Below are positions 7,408-15,031 of a stretch of DNA of 64,000 bases, piece after piece; the stretch's first letter is position 1, and every line of letters begins with the position of its first letter. The notes under the pieces were generated by a model, which did not search any database, was not told the origin of the DNA, and worked only from the letters and a program-made list of their open reading frames with translations. The DNA is from Nonomuraea glycinis (lineage in GTDB: Bacteria; Actinomycetota; Actinomycetes; Streptosporangiales; Streptosporangiaceae): contig NZ_BMNK01000011.1 of assembly GCF_014646515.1 (NCBI RefSeq), positions 20,604 to 84,603 of the forward strand, read 5' to 3'. The translations under genes were made by a program, and so were the position numbers.

Positions 7408-7597
7408 AGCCCTCCATGCCCAGGGCCCGGCTGAGGCGTTCATTCGCCCGTCGGACCCCGCGCTCAGCTCGCTGGATGCGGCTGATGCGAGCGACCAGGC
7501 GTTGCTCTCGCGCCTCCCGATGGAGGGTTTGTATTCGGTCGTTTACCAATTCATGGTAGAGATACGGCGCCGAGATGTGACTCGTCGGGATGCTCAT
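7406..7597 (-). CDS. Small basic helical protein, function unknown
   Basis: A 63-residue, Arg-rich, probably all-helical protein beginning MSIPTSHISAPYLYHELV. It starts at ATG 7597 with AGAAGACAGG upstream and ends in its own strong hairpin. It lies 38 bp downstream of whiB7 on the same strand and could be cotranscribed with it. I do not recognise a domain; the helix-rich Arg/Glu pattern (HREAREQRLVARISRIQRAE) suggests a nucleic-acid or self-association surface. Confidence 0.6.
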   Translation of the reverse strand: MSIPTSHISAPYLYHELVNDRIQTLHREAREQRLVARISRIQRAERGVRRANERLSRALGMEG

Positions 7598-7635
7598 TGC
7601 CTGTCTTCTTTCTGTTGGAAGGCTGTGCAGGAACT

Positions 7636-7905
7636 TCAGGCAGCGACCGGGTGCTTGCGCGGACGCCCGCGCGGACGCTTACGGGGTACGACGGTCCCGC
7701 GGAGGATCAGCTCGCCACCCCAGACGCCCCATGGCTCCTCGCGCTCGAGCGCGCGGGCCAGGCAGGCCTTCTGGATCGGGCAGCCGCCACAGAGCGCCTT
7801 GGCGAACTCGACGTCCTCCGGTGACTCTGCGAACCACAGGTCAGGGTCGGTACGGCAGGGGATCTCGGCTTCGTCGATCAGGTCCATGATCGTCTTCGCC
7901 CCCAT
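7636..7905 (-). CDS. whiB7: WhiB7 transcriptional activator
   Basis: An 89-residue WhiB-family Fe-S protein. Four cluster cysteines are at 17, 39, 42 and 48, followed by the turn GVWGGE (60-65) and the AT-hook RGRPRK (79-84), which identifies the WhiB7 (WblC) subgroup. In this family the protein binds the primary sigma factor and AT-rich DNA just upstream of the -35 element, switching on intrinsic antibiotic-resistance genes when translation is disturbed. ATG 7905 has the ribosome-binding site AAGGAG 7 nt upstream. The roughly 445-nt leader contains an upstream ORF, a terminator and a WhiB7-type promoter, consistent with control by attenuation and autoactivation. Confidence 0.96.
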   Translation of the reverse strand: MGAKTIMDLIDEAEIPCRTDPDLWFAESPEDVEFAKALCGGCPIQKACLARALEREEPWGVWGGELILRGTVVPRKRPRGRPRKHPVAA

Positions 7906-7968
7906 CTGCTTTCTCCTTCGATCGGTCTTTTTGATCTTGTTCTGGCACCTCGTGGGTGTTCGGGGGAT

Positions 7969-8015
7969 CACGGACAAACAAAGAGGCCGCGGATCCTGTG
8001 TGCGGATCCGCGGCC
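7969..8015 (-). terminator. Intrinsic terminator in the whiB7 leader (attenuator)
   Basis: On the minus strand, GGCCGCGGATCC (pairing 7985-7996 with 8004-8015, perfect 12-bp stem, 7-nt loop) is followed by TCTTTGTTTGTCC, a U-rich tail. It lies after the upstream ORF and about 80 nt before the whiB7 ATG, the position expected of the whiB7 transcription attenuator. Confidence 0.85.
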
Positions 8016-8030
8016 TGGGGGCTCCTATGT

Positions 8031-8051
8031 GCCGGTCAGGTTATGACCGGC
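8031..8051 (-). promoter_or_regulatory. Hairpin overlapping the leader ORF stop codon
   Basis: GCCGGTCA (8031-8038) pairs with TGACCGGC (8044-8051) around a 5-nt loop; the stop codon of the leader ORF (8036-8038) is inside the stem. A ribosome at the end of the leader ORF would melt it, which may matter for choosing between terminator and readthrough. Confidence 0.5.
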
Positions 8052-8299
8052 GCATCCCTCCAGGGTTGCGGACCGCACCTTCCACCCTTGGTGAACTGCG
8101 GGGTCGACACTTCATTGCCTGCGACGAAGGCAGGGGCGATCAGGGCGGCCGCACCGAAATGGGCACGCGCATAGAAAGCCGGGTCCTGACGACGGGCAGA
8201 CTGCTCCCGCCGCAGCTTGGCCGGCCCATCGACGAGCCTGACCGAGTCACGGCATGCGGAAGCGAGCCACTGCGTGGCCGTCATCTTGATGCTGATCAC
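8036..8299 (-). CDS. Upstream ORF in the whiB7 leader (87 codons)
   Basis: A GTG at 8299 preceded by the strong ribosome-binding site GGAGGTGAG (8305-8313) opens an 87-codon frame starting MISIKMTATQWLASACRD and ending at 8036, 20 nt before the attenuator hairpin. Upstream ORFs are a known part of whiB7 regulation, where slowed translation lets RNA polymerase read through. This one is longer than the short leader peptides usually described, so either the length or the active part of the peptide needs checking. It has no recognisable domain. Confidence 0.6.
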   Translation of the reverse strand: MISIKMTATQWLASACRDSVRLVDGPAKLRREQSARRQDPAFYARAHFGAAALIAPAFVAGNEVSTPQFTKGGRCGPQPWRDAPVIT

Positions 8300-8356
8300 C
8301 GGGGCTCACCTCCACTCTGGGATCGTCGGGCTGATTGCCCGACTCGCTTGTCCAAG

Positions 8357-8395
8357 ACCCTAAACCGGGATCCGGGAACTGGGCAACATATTTTC
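8357..8395 (-). promoter_or_regulatory. whiB7-type promoter with AT-rich block upstream of -35
   Basis: On the minus strand: AT-rich GAAAATATG immediately before TTGCCC (-35, 8381-8386), an 18-bp spacer, and TAGGGT (-10, 8357-8362). WhiB7-dependent promoters, including whiB7's own, carry AT-rich sequence next to the -35, so autoactivation is likely. A hairpin GTCGGGC/GCCCGAC (8325-8343) follows in the early leader. Confidence 0.6.
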
Positions 8396-8406
8396 TACCT
8401 GCAGTT

Positions 8407-9279
8407 TTACGATTTTCTCAACCGGATCATGACCTCCTGCACCACCGACACCACCAGCTCGCCCGACGCGGTGAACATCTCGCCCCGCGCGAGCCCTCTC
8501 GCCGCCCCTGACCAGGGGGATTCCTGGGCGTACAGCAGCCAGTCGTCGGCCCGGAACGGCCGGTGGAACCACATGGCGTGATCAAGGGAGGCGCCCATCA
8601 TGTCCGAGGCTCCCCAGGCCATGCCGTGCGCCAGCAGGACCGTGTCGACCAGGGTGAAGTCGGAGGCGTAGGCGGCCAGCACCACGTGCAGCAGCGGATC
8701 GTCCGGCAGGTCGGCGTCGTAGCGGAACCAGACGTTGGTCTCGGCGGAGCGCAGCTCCGGATTCATGTACGCCTCCCAGGTCAGCGGGGAGGCGTACCGG
8801 GAGTCCACCGGGCGCGGCCGGGAGACCCATTCGCGTAGTTCGGGGTGGGTGCCGAGCAGCCCCGACATCCGCTCCTGGTAGCCGGGCAGCGACTCGGCGT
8901 CCGGCACGTCCGGTTTCACCAGTGCCTGGTGCTGCACGCCGTCCTCCAGGACGTGGAACGACGCGGACATCGTGAAGATGGTCTTGCCGTGCTGGATGGC
9001 CGTGACCCGGCGCGTGGTGAACGACCTGCCGTCCCGCACCCGTTCGACGTTGTAGACGATCGGCACCGAGGGGTCGCCGGGGCGGATGAAGTAGGCGTGC
9101 AGGGAGTGCACGTTCCGGTCGGAGTCCACGGTGCGACCGGCCGCGACCAGCGCCTGCGCGGCGACCTGCCCGCCGAAGACGCGCTGGATGCGCTCCCTCG
9201 GGCTGCGCCCCCGGAACAGGTCCAGTTCGAGCTGCTCAAGATCGAGCAGGTCGAGGAGTTCCTTCAGCGCCTCGTTCAC
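8407..9279 (-). CDS. tesB: Acyl-CoA thioesterase II
   Basis: A 290-residue double-hotdog thioesterase that hydrolyses acyl-CoA to free acid and CoA. Typical segments are RVFGGQVAAQAL, SLHAYFIRPGD and, in the second hotdog, SLDHAMWFHRPF, which carries the Asp of the catalytic triad. The chosen start is GTG 9279 because it has AGGGG 6 nt upstream and gives the usual MNEALKELLDLLDLE N-terminus; an ATG at 9324 would add 15 atypical residues. Its 3' end faces the whiB7 promoter, so whiB7 lies downstream on the same strand and may receive some readthrough. Confidence 0.92.
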   Translation of the reverse strand: MNEALKELLDLLDLEQLELDLFRGRSPRERIQRVFGGQVAAQALVAAGRTVDSDRNVHSLHAYFIRPGDPSVPIVYNVERVRDGRSFTTRRVTAIQHGKTIFTMSASFHVLEDGVQHQALVKPDVPDAESLPGYQERMSGLLGTHPELREWVSRPRPVDSRYASPLTWEAYMNPELRSAETNVWFRYDADLPDDPLLHVVLAAYASDFTLVDTVLLAHGMAWGASDMMGASLDHAMWFHRPFRADDWLLYAQESPWSGAARGLARGEMFTASGELVVSVVQEVMIRLRKS

Positions 9280-9349
9280 AAAGAGCCCCTCATATCTGCC
9301 GTACGGGAAATCCGCCCCCAACATGGTGCCACTACCGCAGAACCGCACA

Positions 9350-11401
9350 TCACGGAGAGGCGGCGCGGCAGAGGCCAAGGACCGCCTCGCCGTAGCGGTC
9401 GAGCTTGACGCGGCCGATGCCGGCGATGGACAACAGCTCCTGCTCGGTGGTGGGCGCGCGCTCCGCGATGGCCTGCAGCGTCACATCGGTGAACACGACG
9501 TACGGCGGCAGCTTCGCCTCCTTGGCGGTGGCCGCGCGCCAGACCTTCAGGTTCTCCAGCAGGGCCTCGTCGTAGTCGGCCGGGCAGGTGGCGCAGCGGC
9601 CCAGCTTCTGCTCCGGCGCCGTCGTCAGGGACCTGGCGCAGACCCGGCAGCTCACCGGAGGCGCGACCGTACGACGTTCGCGGGCGGGCGCCGCCGCGCG
9701 CGGTGAGGCGGGCGCGCGGCCGGTGAGGCCGTCCAGGAAGCGGGACGGGCGGCGGCTCTTACGGCCTCCAGGGGCGCGGGACAGCGCCCAGGACAGGGAC
9801 AGGTGCTCGCGGGCCCGGGTGACGCCGACGTAGAGCAGGCGGCGCTCCTCCTCGATCTGCTCCGGGGTCTCGGCGTAGATGATGGGGATCATGCCGTCGG
9901 TCAGGCCGACGAGGAAGACGGCGTCCCACTCCAGGCCCTTGGCGGCGTGCAGGGAGGCCAGGGTGACCCCCTCGATCGGCGGCGCGTGCTGCTCGGACGC
10001 GCGGCGTTCGAGCTCGGCGACGAACGCCTGCAGATCCGCGCCGGTGGCGGCCAGGTCCTCGGCCAGGTCCGCCAGGGCCTTGAGGGACTCCCACTTCTCG
10101 CGTGCCTTGCCGCCGCCGGGCGGTGCCGGCGTCAGGCCGACGCCCGCCAGGATGTGGTGGACCTCGGCGGCCAGCGGCTCGCCGGCGGCGGAGCGGGCCG
10201 CGCCGCGCAGCAGCACGACCGCCTGCCGTACCTCTGGACGCTCGAAGAAGCGCTCGGCCCCGCGCAGGACGTAGGGGATCTCGGCCTTGGACAGGGCCTG
10301 CTCGTAGGCCTCCGACTGGGAGTTGGTGCGGAACAGCACGGCGATCTCGCGGGACGGCACGCCCTGGTCGATCAGCTTGCGGATGGCGCGGGCGACTCCG
10401 GCGGCCTCGGCCGGCTCGTCGTCGTAGTCGGCGAAGGTCGGCCGGGGGCCTTCGGGGCGCTGCGCGATCAGCTCCACGCGGTGCGGTGATCTGCCCTTGG
10501 CGATGACCAGGTTGGCCAGGTCCACCACCTGAGGCGTGGAGCGGTAGTCACGGACCAGCTTGATGACCGCGGCGTCCGGGTGCTCGACGGCGAAGCCGGT
10601 CAGGTAGCGCGGGGTGGCGCCGGTGAAGGAGTAGATCGTCTGGTTGGGGTCGCCGACCACGCAGACGTCCTTGCGCCCGCCGAGCCAGGTGTCGAGCAGG
10701 AGCTTCTGCAGCGGGTTGACGTCTTGGTACTCGTCGACGACGAAGTAGCGGTATTGCTGGCGGATCTGGCCCGCCACCTCCTGGTGCTCGGTCATCACCG
10801 CGGCGGTGAGCTCCAGGATGGTCTCGAAGTCGACCAGGTGGCGCTCGCGCCTGATCCGCTCGTAGCCCTCGTAGAGGCGGGCCACCTCCTCGGCGGGCAC
10901 GGGAGAGGTGCGGTGGTGCTTGGCCGCCGCCGCGACGTAGTCCTCCGGCCCGACCTGGGTGACCTTGGCCCACTCGACCTCGGCCGCGATGTCCCGCAAC
11001 TCGGACCGATCCGGATTTTTCCGGATCTGGCGGCAGGCTTCCACCAGCACCGGCAGCTTGGACTCGATCACCGAAGGCGCCTCGCCACCGATCACCCGGG
11101 GCCAGAAATAGGTGAGCTGCCGCAGCGCGGCGGCGTGGAAGGTGCGCGCCTGCACCCCGGGCGCGCCCAGCGCGCGCAGCCGCTGCCGCAGCTCGCCGGC
11201 CGCCCGTGTGGTGAATGTCACTGCCAGCACGCTGCGTGCGTCGACGACTCCGCTGCGCACGGCATGAGCGATGCGGTGCGTAATCGCTCTGGTCTTGCCC
11301 GTGCCGGCGCCGGCGAGCACGCAGACCGGCCCACGCAGGGTCTCTGCCACCTCACGCTGCTCCGGATCGAGCCCGGACAGCACGTCATCCACGCTGTTCA
11401 C
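9350..11401 (-). CDS. uvrD2: UvrD2-type superfamily 1 DNA helicase with HRDC domain
   Basis: A 683-residue 3'-5' DNA helicase. The Walker A motif GAGTGKT is at 31-37; VVDEYQDVNP (motif II), GDPNQTIYSF (motif III), HAAKGLEW (motif V) and VGVTRAR (motif VI) follow. After the motor comes a tetracysteine module (C-x2-C-x14-C-x2-C, about 565-585) and a C-terminal HRDC domain (about 605-680). This architecture is specific to actinobacterial UvrD2 (Rv3198c). The start is GTG with GGGAG upstream. In the conserved order it sits next to mrx1 and nudC, here separated by a secreted hydrolase. Confidence 0.95.
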   Translation of the reverse strand: MNSVDDVLSGLDPEQREVAETLRGPVCVLAGAGTGKTRAITHRIAHAVRSGVVDARSVLAVTFTTRAAGELRQRLRALGAPGVQARTFHAAALRQLTYFWPRVIGGEAPSVIESKLPVLVEACRQIRKNPDRSELRDIAAEVEWAKVTQVGPEDYVAAAAKHHRTSPVPAEEVARLYEGYERIRRERHLVDFETILELTAAVMTEHQEVAGQIRQQYRYFVVDEYQDVNPLQKLLLDTWLGGRKDVCVVGDPNQTIYSFTGATPRYLTGFAVEHPDAAVIKLVRDYRSTPQVVDLANLVIAKGRSPHRVELIAQRPEGPRPTFADYDDEPAEAAGVARAIRKLIDQGVPSREIAVLFRTNSQSEAYEQALSKAEIPYVLRGAERFFERPEVRQAVVLLRGAARSAAGEPLAAEVHHILAGVGLTPAPPGGGKAREKWESLKALADLAEDLAATGADLQAFVAELERRASEQHAPPIEGVTLASLHAAKGLEWDAVFLVGLTDGMIPIIYAETPEQIEEERRLLYVGVTRAREHLSLSWALSRAPGGRKSRRPSRFLDGLTGRAPASPRAAAPARERRTVAPPVSCRVCARSLTTAPEQKLGRCATCPADYDEALLENLKVWRAATAKEAKLPPYVVFTDVTLQAIAERAPTTEQELLSIAGIGRVKLDRYGEAVLGLCRAASP

Positions 11402-11545
11402 TCATTCAGTCTCCCAGCCGGTGGCGGTCCGGACTCCATTCTGGCAAGCTGCGGCATTCACCCGCTGTGAGGCAACGAGGTGCAAAGAACCGGTTGCTTC
11501 CATCACAATGGGGCCGTCCCTGAGCATGGAGGAGAAAGGAAGGCC

Positions 11546-12451
11546 GTGCGAACAGCGGTTTCCTTGAGCGCGATCGCGCTCACGTGTGTCGCGCTCGCGC
11601 CCGCGACCGCGTCGGCGAGCACGGACCCCGTACCGGGTCCGACACCGACGACCTCCACGACCGATCTGGACGGGATGGGCGGTTTAGCCTCGGAGACCGT
11701 CTCCTACGGCAAGCACCGCCACCAGCAGATGGACGTCTGGTGGACCCCCGACGGGCAGAAGCGCCCGGGGATCTTCATCGTGCACGGCGGCTGGTGGTCC
11801 AGCGGCGACAAGAAGCAGATGACCGAGATCACGCGGAGTTACGCCGACCGCGGCTACACGGTCTTCAACATCAACTACCGGCTCTCCACCGAGGCGGCCT
11901 GGCCCGCGCAGCGCGTCGACGCGCTGGACGCCATCGCCACGGCCAAGCGGCACGCCGCCCGATGGGCGTTCGACACGAGCAACTTCGTGGTGACCGGCTT
12001 CTCCGCGGGCGGGCACATCGCCGCCGCCGTGGGCACCTACGGCAACGGCACGCCGGGGCTCAAGGGCGTCGTGGGCCTGTCGCCGATCATCTCGCCGCTG
12101 CGCGCCTACACCGACGGCGCCACCGCCGCCGACCCCTACGCCCAGCAGCTCCGCAAGGCGGCGATCCGGCTGGCCGGCGGCTGCGCGCCCAAGGGCAAGT
12201 GCTCGCGGGTCTGGGCCAGCATGGAGGTCGCCTGGCACGCCAGCAGCAAGGACGCGCCGATGCTGACCGTGCACTCGCAGTTCGAGTTCGTGCCTCCGGT
12301 GCAGAGCATGCTGGCGAAGAAGATGCTGGGCAAGGCGGGGGTGCCGGTGAAGGTCGTCACCGTGCCGGGCACGGCGCACGCCTCCGGGCTCTACCGCGAC
12401 GTGCGCGTGGCCGAGCGGGTGCAGGCCTGGATTTCCGAACGCATCGGATAG
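11546..12451 (+). CDS. Secreted alpha/beta hydrolase (BD-FAE/esterase-like)
   Basis: A 301-residue exported hydrolase. The start GTG 11546 follows the purine-rich ribosome-binding site GGAGGAGAAAGGAAGG; an upstream in-frame ATG at 11480 would disrupt the signal peptide. Residues 1-24 form a Sec signal peptide ending near ATASA. The mature part has the oxyanion motif HGGWW, the nucleophile elbow GFSAGGH and a late GTAHASG histidine. Two cysteines (GGCAPKGKC) may form a disulfide. It resembles esterases/lipases acting on short esters; the substrate is unknown. It is followed by a terminator. Confidence 0.85.
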   Translation: MRTAVSLSAIALTCVALAPATASASTDPVPGPTPTTSTTDLDGMGGLASETVSYGKHRHQQMDVWWTPDGQKRPGIFIVHGGWWSSGDKKQMTEITRSYADRGYTVFNINYRLSTEAAWPAQRVDALDAIATAKRHAARWAFDTSNFVVTGFSAGGHIAAAVGTYGNGTPGLKGVVGLSPIISPLRAYTDGATAADPYAQQLRKAAIRLAGGCAPKGKCSRVWASMEVAWHASSKDAPMLTVHSQFEFVPPVQSMLAKKMLGKAGVPVKVVTVPGTAHASGLYRDVRVAERVQAWISERIG

Positions 12452-12461
12452 GGGATTACCG

Positions 12462-12491
12462 GGGCGTCCCGCGTTGTTGCACGGGACGCCC
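12462..12491 (+). terminator. Terminator hairpin after the secreted hydrolase
   Basis: GGGCGTCCCG (12462-12471) pairs exactly with CGGGACGCCC (12482-12491) around a 10-nt loop. The following bases are only weakly T-rich (GTTCCT). Confidence 0.65.
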
Positions 12492-12518
12492 GTTCCTGAC
12501 CTTGGAGGAATCCCTGAC

Positions 12519-12767
12519 ATGGCGCTCACGGTCTACAGCACTTCGTGGTGCGGTCCCTGTAAGCGGCTGAAGTCGCAGCTGACCCGAGAAGGCATCCGCT
12601 TCGATGAGATCGACATCGAGCGCGACCCCGACGCGGCCGCGTTCGTGATGAGTGTCAACAACGGGAACCAGGTCGTGCCGACCGTGGTGATCGAGACGGC
12701 CAAGGGGCGCGTGGTCCGCACCAACCCCTCGGCCCGCGAGGTGAAGGCCCTCCTGGAAGCGGCCTGA
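12519..12767 (+). CDS. mrx1: Mycoredoxin-1 (glutaredoxin-like)
   Basis: An 82-residue thioredoxin-fold reductase that removes mycothiol from S-mycothiolated proteins and mixed disulfides, recycled by mycothiol and its reductase. The active site is TSWCGPCKRLK; the cis-Pro loop is VVPTV and the C-terminal TNPSAREV is the Mrx1 signature. The active site is CGPC rather than the CGYC of mycobacterial Mrx1, a thioredoxin-like variant. ATG 12519 has GGAGGAA 8 nt upstream. Gene order (uvrD2, mrx1, nudC) matches Rv3198c-Rv3198A-Rv3199c. Confidence 0.93.
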   Translation: MALTVYSTSWCGPCKRLKSQLTREGIRFDEIDIERDPDAAAFVMSVNNGNQVVPTVVIETAKGRVVRTNPSAREVKALLEAA

Positions 12768-12768
12768 C

Positions 12769-13749
12769 CTACCAGTCACCCTCGAGGGGCTTGCCGTACC
12801 ACGTCTCGATGAGACGGCGGGCGATGGAGACCGACGGCGGAAGACGCAGCTCTCCGGACTCCAGGGCCTCGGCCAGCTCCTCGCGGGAGAACCAGCGGGC
12901 TTCGGCGATCTCCTCGGTGTCGGGGGTCAGGTCGGTGGTGAGGGCTTCGGCGAAGAACCCGAGCATGAGGCTGCGCGGGAACGGCCAGGGCTGACTGCCG
13001 AGATAGCGCGGGTTGGTGACCGCGATGCCGACCTCCTCGGCCACCTCGCGGACGACGGCGGCCTCCAGGGACTCGCCGGGCTCCACGAAGCCGGCCAGGA
13101 TCGACAGGCGGCCTTCGGGCCAGTGCGGGCCGCGGGCGAGCAGGCAGCGGTCGTCGGCGTCGCGGATCAGCATGATGACCGCGGGGTCGACGCGGGGGAA
13201 GTGCTGGCTCGCGTCCTGGGGGCAGACCCGGATGTGGCCGCCCGCCCGCACCTCGGTGCGGGTGCCGCAGCGCGGGCAGTAGTCGTGGGTGGTGTGCCAG
13301 GCCTCGAGCGCGACCGCGTAGACCAGCAGGCCGGCGTCGCGGTCGCCGAGCAGCCCGCCCGCCTGCCGCAGGCCGGCGGGGACCGCCTGGCCGTCGGGGG
13401 CGTCCCGCAGGCTCATGACGCTGGACAGGCGGCCGTTGACCTCGCCGGCGTGCCCGCCGGGCACGCCGGGCAGCGGCGCGGCCACCGCGAAGTAGGCGAC
13501 GTCGTCCGCGACTCCCAGCAGATAGCGCTCGCCGGGCGGGGCCTCGGCGGTGGTGAGGAGCACGGCGTGGACCTCGTCGCCGGTGCGCCTGACGAGGGTG
13601 CGGCCGTTGTCGACGAGGAGCACCCGGGTCGCCGGATCCGCCCAGGCACGTTCCAACCAGGCGTCGTCGGCGCGCAACGCGCCCGATCTGTCGATGGTGC
13701 CGCGTGCGAGGAGCAGCGGTCCGATGAGTTGCTCTTCCGCGGTTTCCAC
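12769..13749 (-). CDS. nudC: NAD(H) pyrophosphatase / NAD-RNA decapping Nudix hydrolase
   Basis: A 326-residue NudC. It has an N-terminal beta domain, a zinc ribbon beginning CPRCG with a third cysteine in HIRVCP, a Nudix box GFVEPGESLEAAVVREVAEE with G at the end, and the NudC-specific SQPWPFPRS motif. The fourth zinc position reads Q/S rather than Cys (CPQDASQ), so the ribbon is incomplete. It hydrolyses NADH and can remove NAD caps from RNA. GTG 13749 is chosen since the alternative ATG 13773 would translate the ribosome-binding region AGGAAGGG. It converges with mrx1 with a 1-nt gap. Confidence 0.93.
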   Translation of the reverse strand: METAEEQLIGPLLLARGTIDRSGALRADDAWLERAWADPATRVLLVDNGRTLVRRTGDEVHAVLLTTAEAPPGERYLLGVADDVAYFAVAAPLPGVPGGHAGEVNGRLSSVMSLRDAPDGQAVPAGLRQAGGLLGDRDAGLLVYAVALEAWHTTHDYCPRCGTRTEVRAGGHIRVCPQDASQHFPRVDPAVIMLIRDADDRCLLARGPHWPEGRLSILAGFVEPGESLEAAVVREVAEEVGIAVTNPRYLGSQPWPFPRSLMLGFFAEALTTDLTPDTEEIAEARWFSREELAEALESGELRLPPSVSIARRLIETWYGKPLEGDW

Positions 13750-13855
13750 GGCCCCACCCTTCCTAAATCCCATGTCATCCTATGACCTCGGGGTTGTCCG
13801 CCGATTACGAATCCACGGCTTCAGCCGGATCTTCGAGGGACTAGGATCTTGTGAG

Positions 13856-13874
13856 TTAGGCTAGGCTTACCTGA
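13856..13874 (+). promoter_or_regulatory. Iron box (IdeR/DmdR operator)
   Basis: TTAGGCTAGGCTTACCTGA at 13856-13874 differs at only four positions from the 19-bp IdeR/DmdR consensus and lies 20 bp before the siderophore operon. Iron-dependent repression is strongly expected. Confidence 0.85.
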
Positions 13875-13894
13875 TCCTCCGGGGGTGCCTCGCG

Positions 13895-15031
13895 TTGCGG
13901 CTCTACCTGACCGCGCTCAAAGCGACCGATTCGGTGACCGGCGGATTCCTGCCCGCCGCCCGCGCGCTGGGGTGTGCGGTGACGATCCTCACCGACCGGC
14001 CGGAGCGGCATCCCAGCGCCGTCGCCTGCGACGTGCGCGACCCGCGCGCTCTGATCGACACGATCGAGCACCTCGGCAGGCCCGACGCCCTCTTCTCCAA
14101 CTCCGATCATCTGCAGGCGGAGACGGCCATGGCCGCCGACTACTTCGGGCTGCCCGGCAAGGACTGGCGGGCCTGCCTGACCGCCAAGAACAAGTTCCTG
14201 ACCCGCCGCAGGCTCGCGCAGGCGGGGATCGAGCGGGTCCGCTCCGTCCGGCTGGGGCCCGGGGATCCGGTGCCGGACGGGCTGACGTACCCGCTCGTGG
14301 TCAAACCCAGGGAGGGGGTGGCCAGCGAGGACGTGCTGTACGTGGCGTCCGATCTGGCCGGAGCGGTCCGTACGATCAGGCGGCGACGGCCCGGCGAGTC
14401 GCTGGTCGTGGAGGAATATCTGGAGGGGCCGCTGCGCACGCTGGAGACCCTGGGCGACGGGGAGACTATCCAGGTGCTCGGCGGGTTCGCCACCACGCTG
14501 GGGCCGCTGCCGTACTTCGTCGAGGAGCGGCTGGACTGGGCGCCGGACGGGCCGCACGAGCACGTGCTGGCGGCGCTGCGGGCCATCGGGGCGGGCTTCG
14601 GCGCCTGCCACACCGAGTACGTCGACACCGCGCGCGGGCCGCGGATCGTCGAGATCAACTACCGGGTGATCGGCGACCACTGCGACTTCCTGCTCGCCGA
14701 CCTGCTCGGCGTGCCGCTGTTCGAGTGGATCCTGCGGGTGCATCTCGGCGAGCGGGCGCCGCGGGTGCCCGCCGTCGACCGGTACGGCAGCGCGGTCAGC
14801 CTGGTCGCCGGCCGGTCCGGCACGATCACCTCGGCGCCCGGGGCGGAGGAGCTCGCCCGGGACGGCGTCCGGCTCTGGCACCGGCCGCTGCGCCAGGTCG
14901 GCGACCGGGTGGAGCGGACCCACACCAACCGCGACTACCTGGGCGTGATCAGAGCCGTCGGGCCGGACCGGGCCCGGGTGGACGCGGCCGTGCTCGACTA
15001 CCGCGCCACCCGGCCCTGGGTCGTCGGATGA
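13895..15031 (+). CDS. ATP-grasp ligase of a siderophore operon (PvsA-like role)
   Basis: A 378-residue ATP-grasp enzyme that would activate a carboxylate as acyl phosphate and join it to an amine. Visible parts are the N-terminal Rossmann-like strand, the ATP-binding core YPLVVKPREGVASEDVLYV, the EEYLEGP segment and the metal site IVEINYRVIGDHCD. The start is TTG 13895, needed to complete the first strand; translation otherwise would begin 13 codons later. It overlaps the next gene by 4 nt. An ATP-grasp plus two IucA/IucC enzymes is the core of the vibrioferrin (pvsA/B/D) pathway; the product here is unknown. Confidence 0.85.
   Translation: MRLYLTALKATDSVTGGFLPAARALGCAVTILTDRPERHPSAVACDVRDPRALIDTIEHLGRPDALFSNSDHLQAETAMAADYFGLPGKDWRACLTAKNKFLTRRRLAQAGIERVRSVRLGPGDPVPDGLTYPLVVKPREGVASEDVLYVASDLAGAVRTIRRRRPGESLVVEEYLEGPLRTLETLGDGETIQVLGGFATTLGPLPYFVEERLDWAPDGPHEHVLAALRAIGAGFGACHTEYVDTARGPRIVEINYRVIGDHCDFLLADLLGVPLFEWILRVHLGERAPRVPAVDRYGSAVSLVAGRSGTITSAPGAEELARDGVRLWHRPLRQVGDRVERTHTNRDYLGVIRAVGPDRARVDAAVLDYRATRPWVVG

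Noticed and set aside
13885..15027. A single 890-residue frame in the first siderophore synthetase
   Set aside because: The upstream part is the +1 shadow of the ATP-grasp gene; the real start is ATG 15028 with a 4-nt overlap and normal family length.
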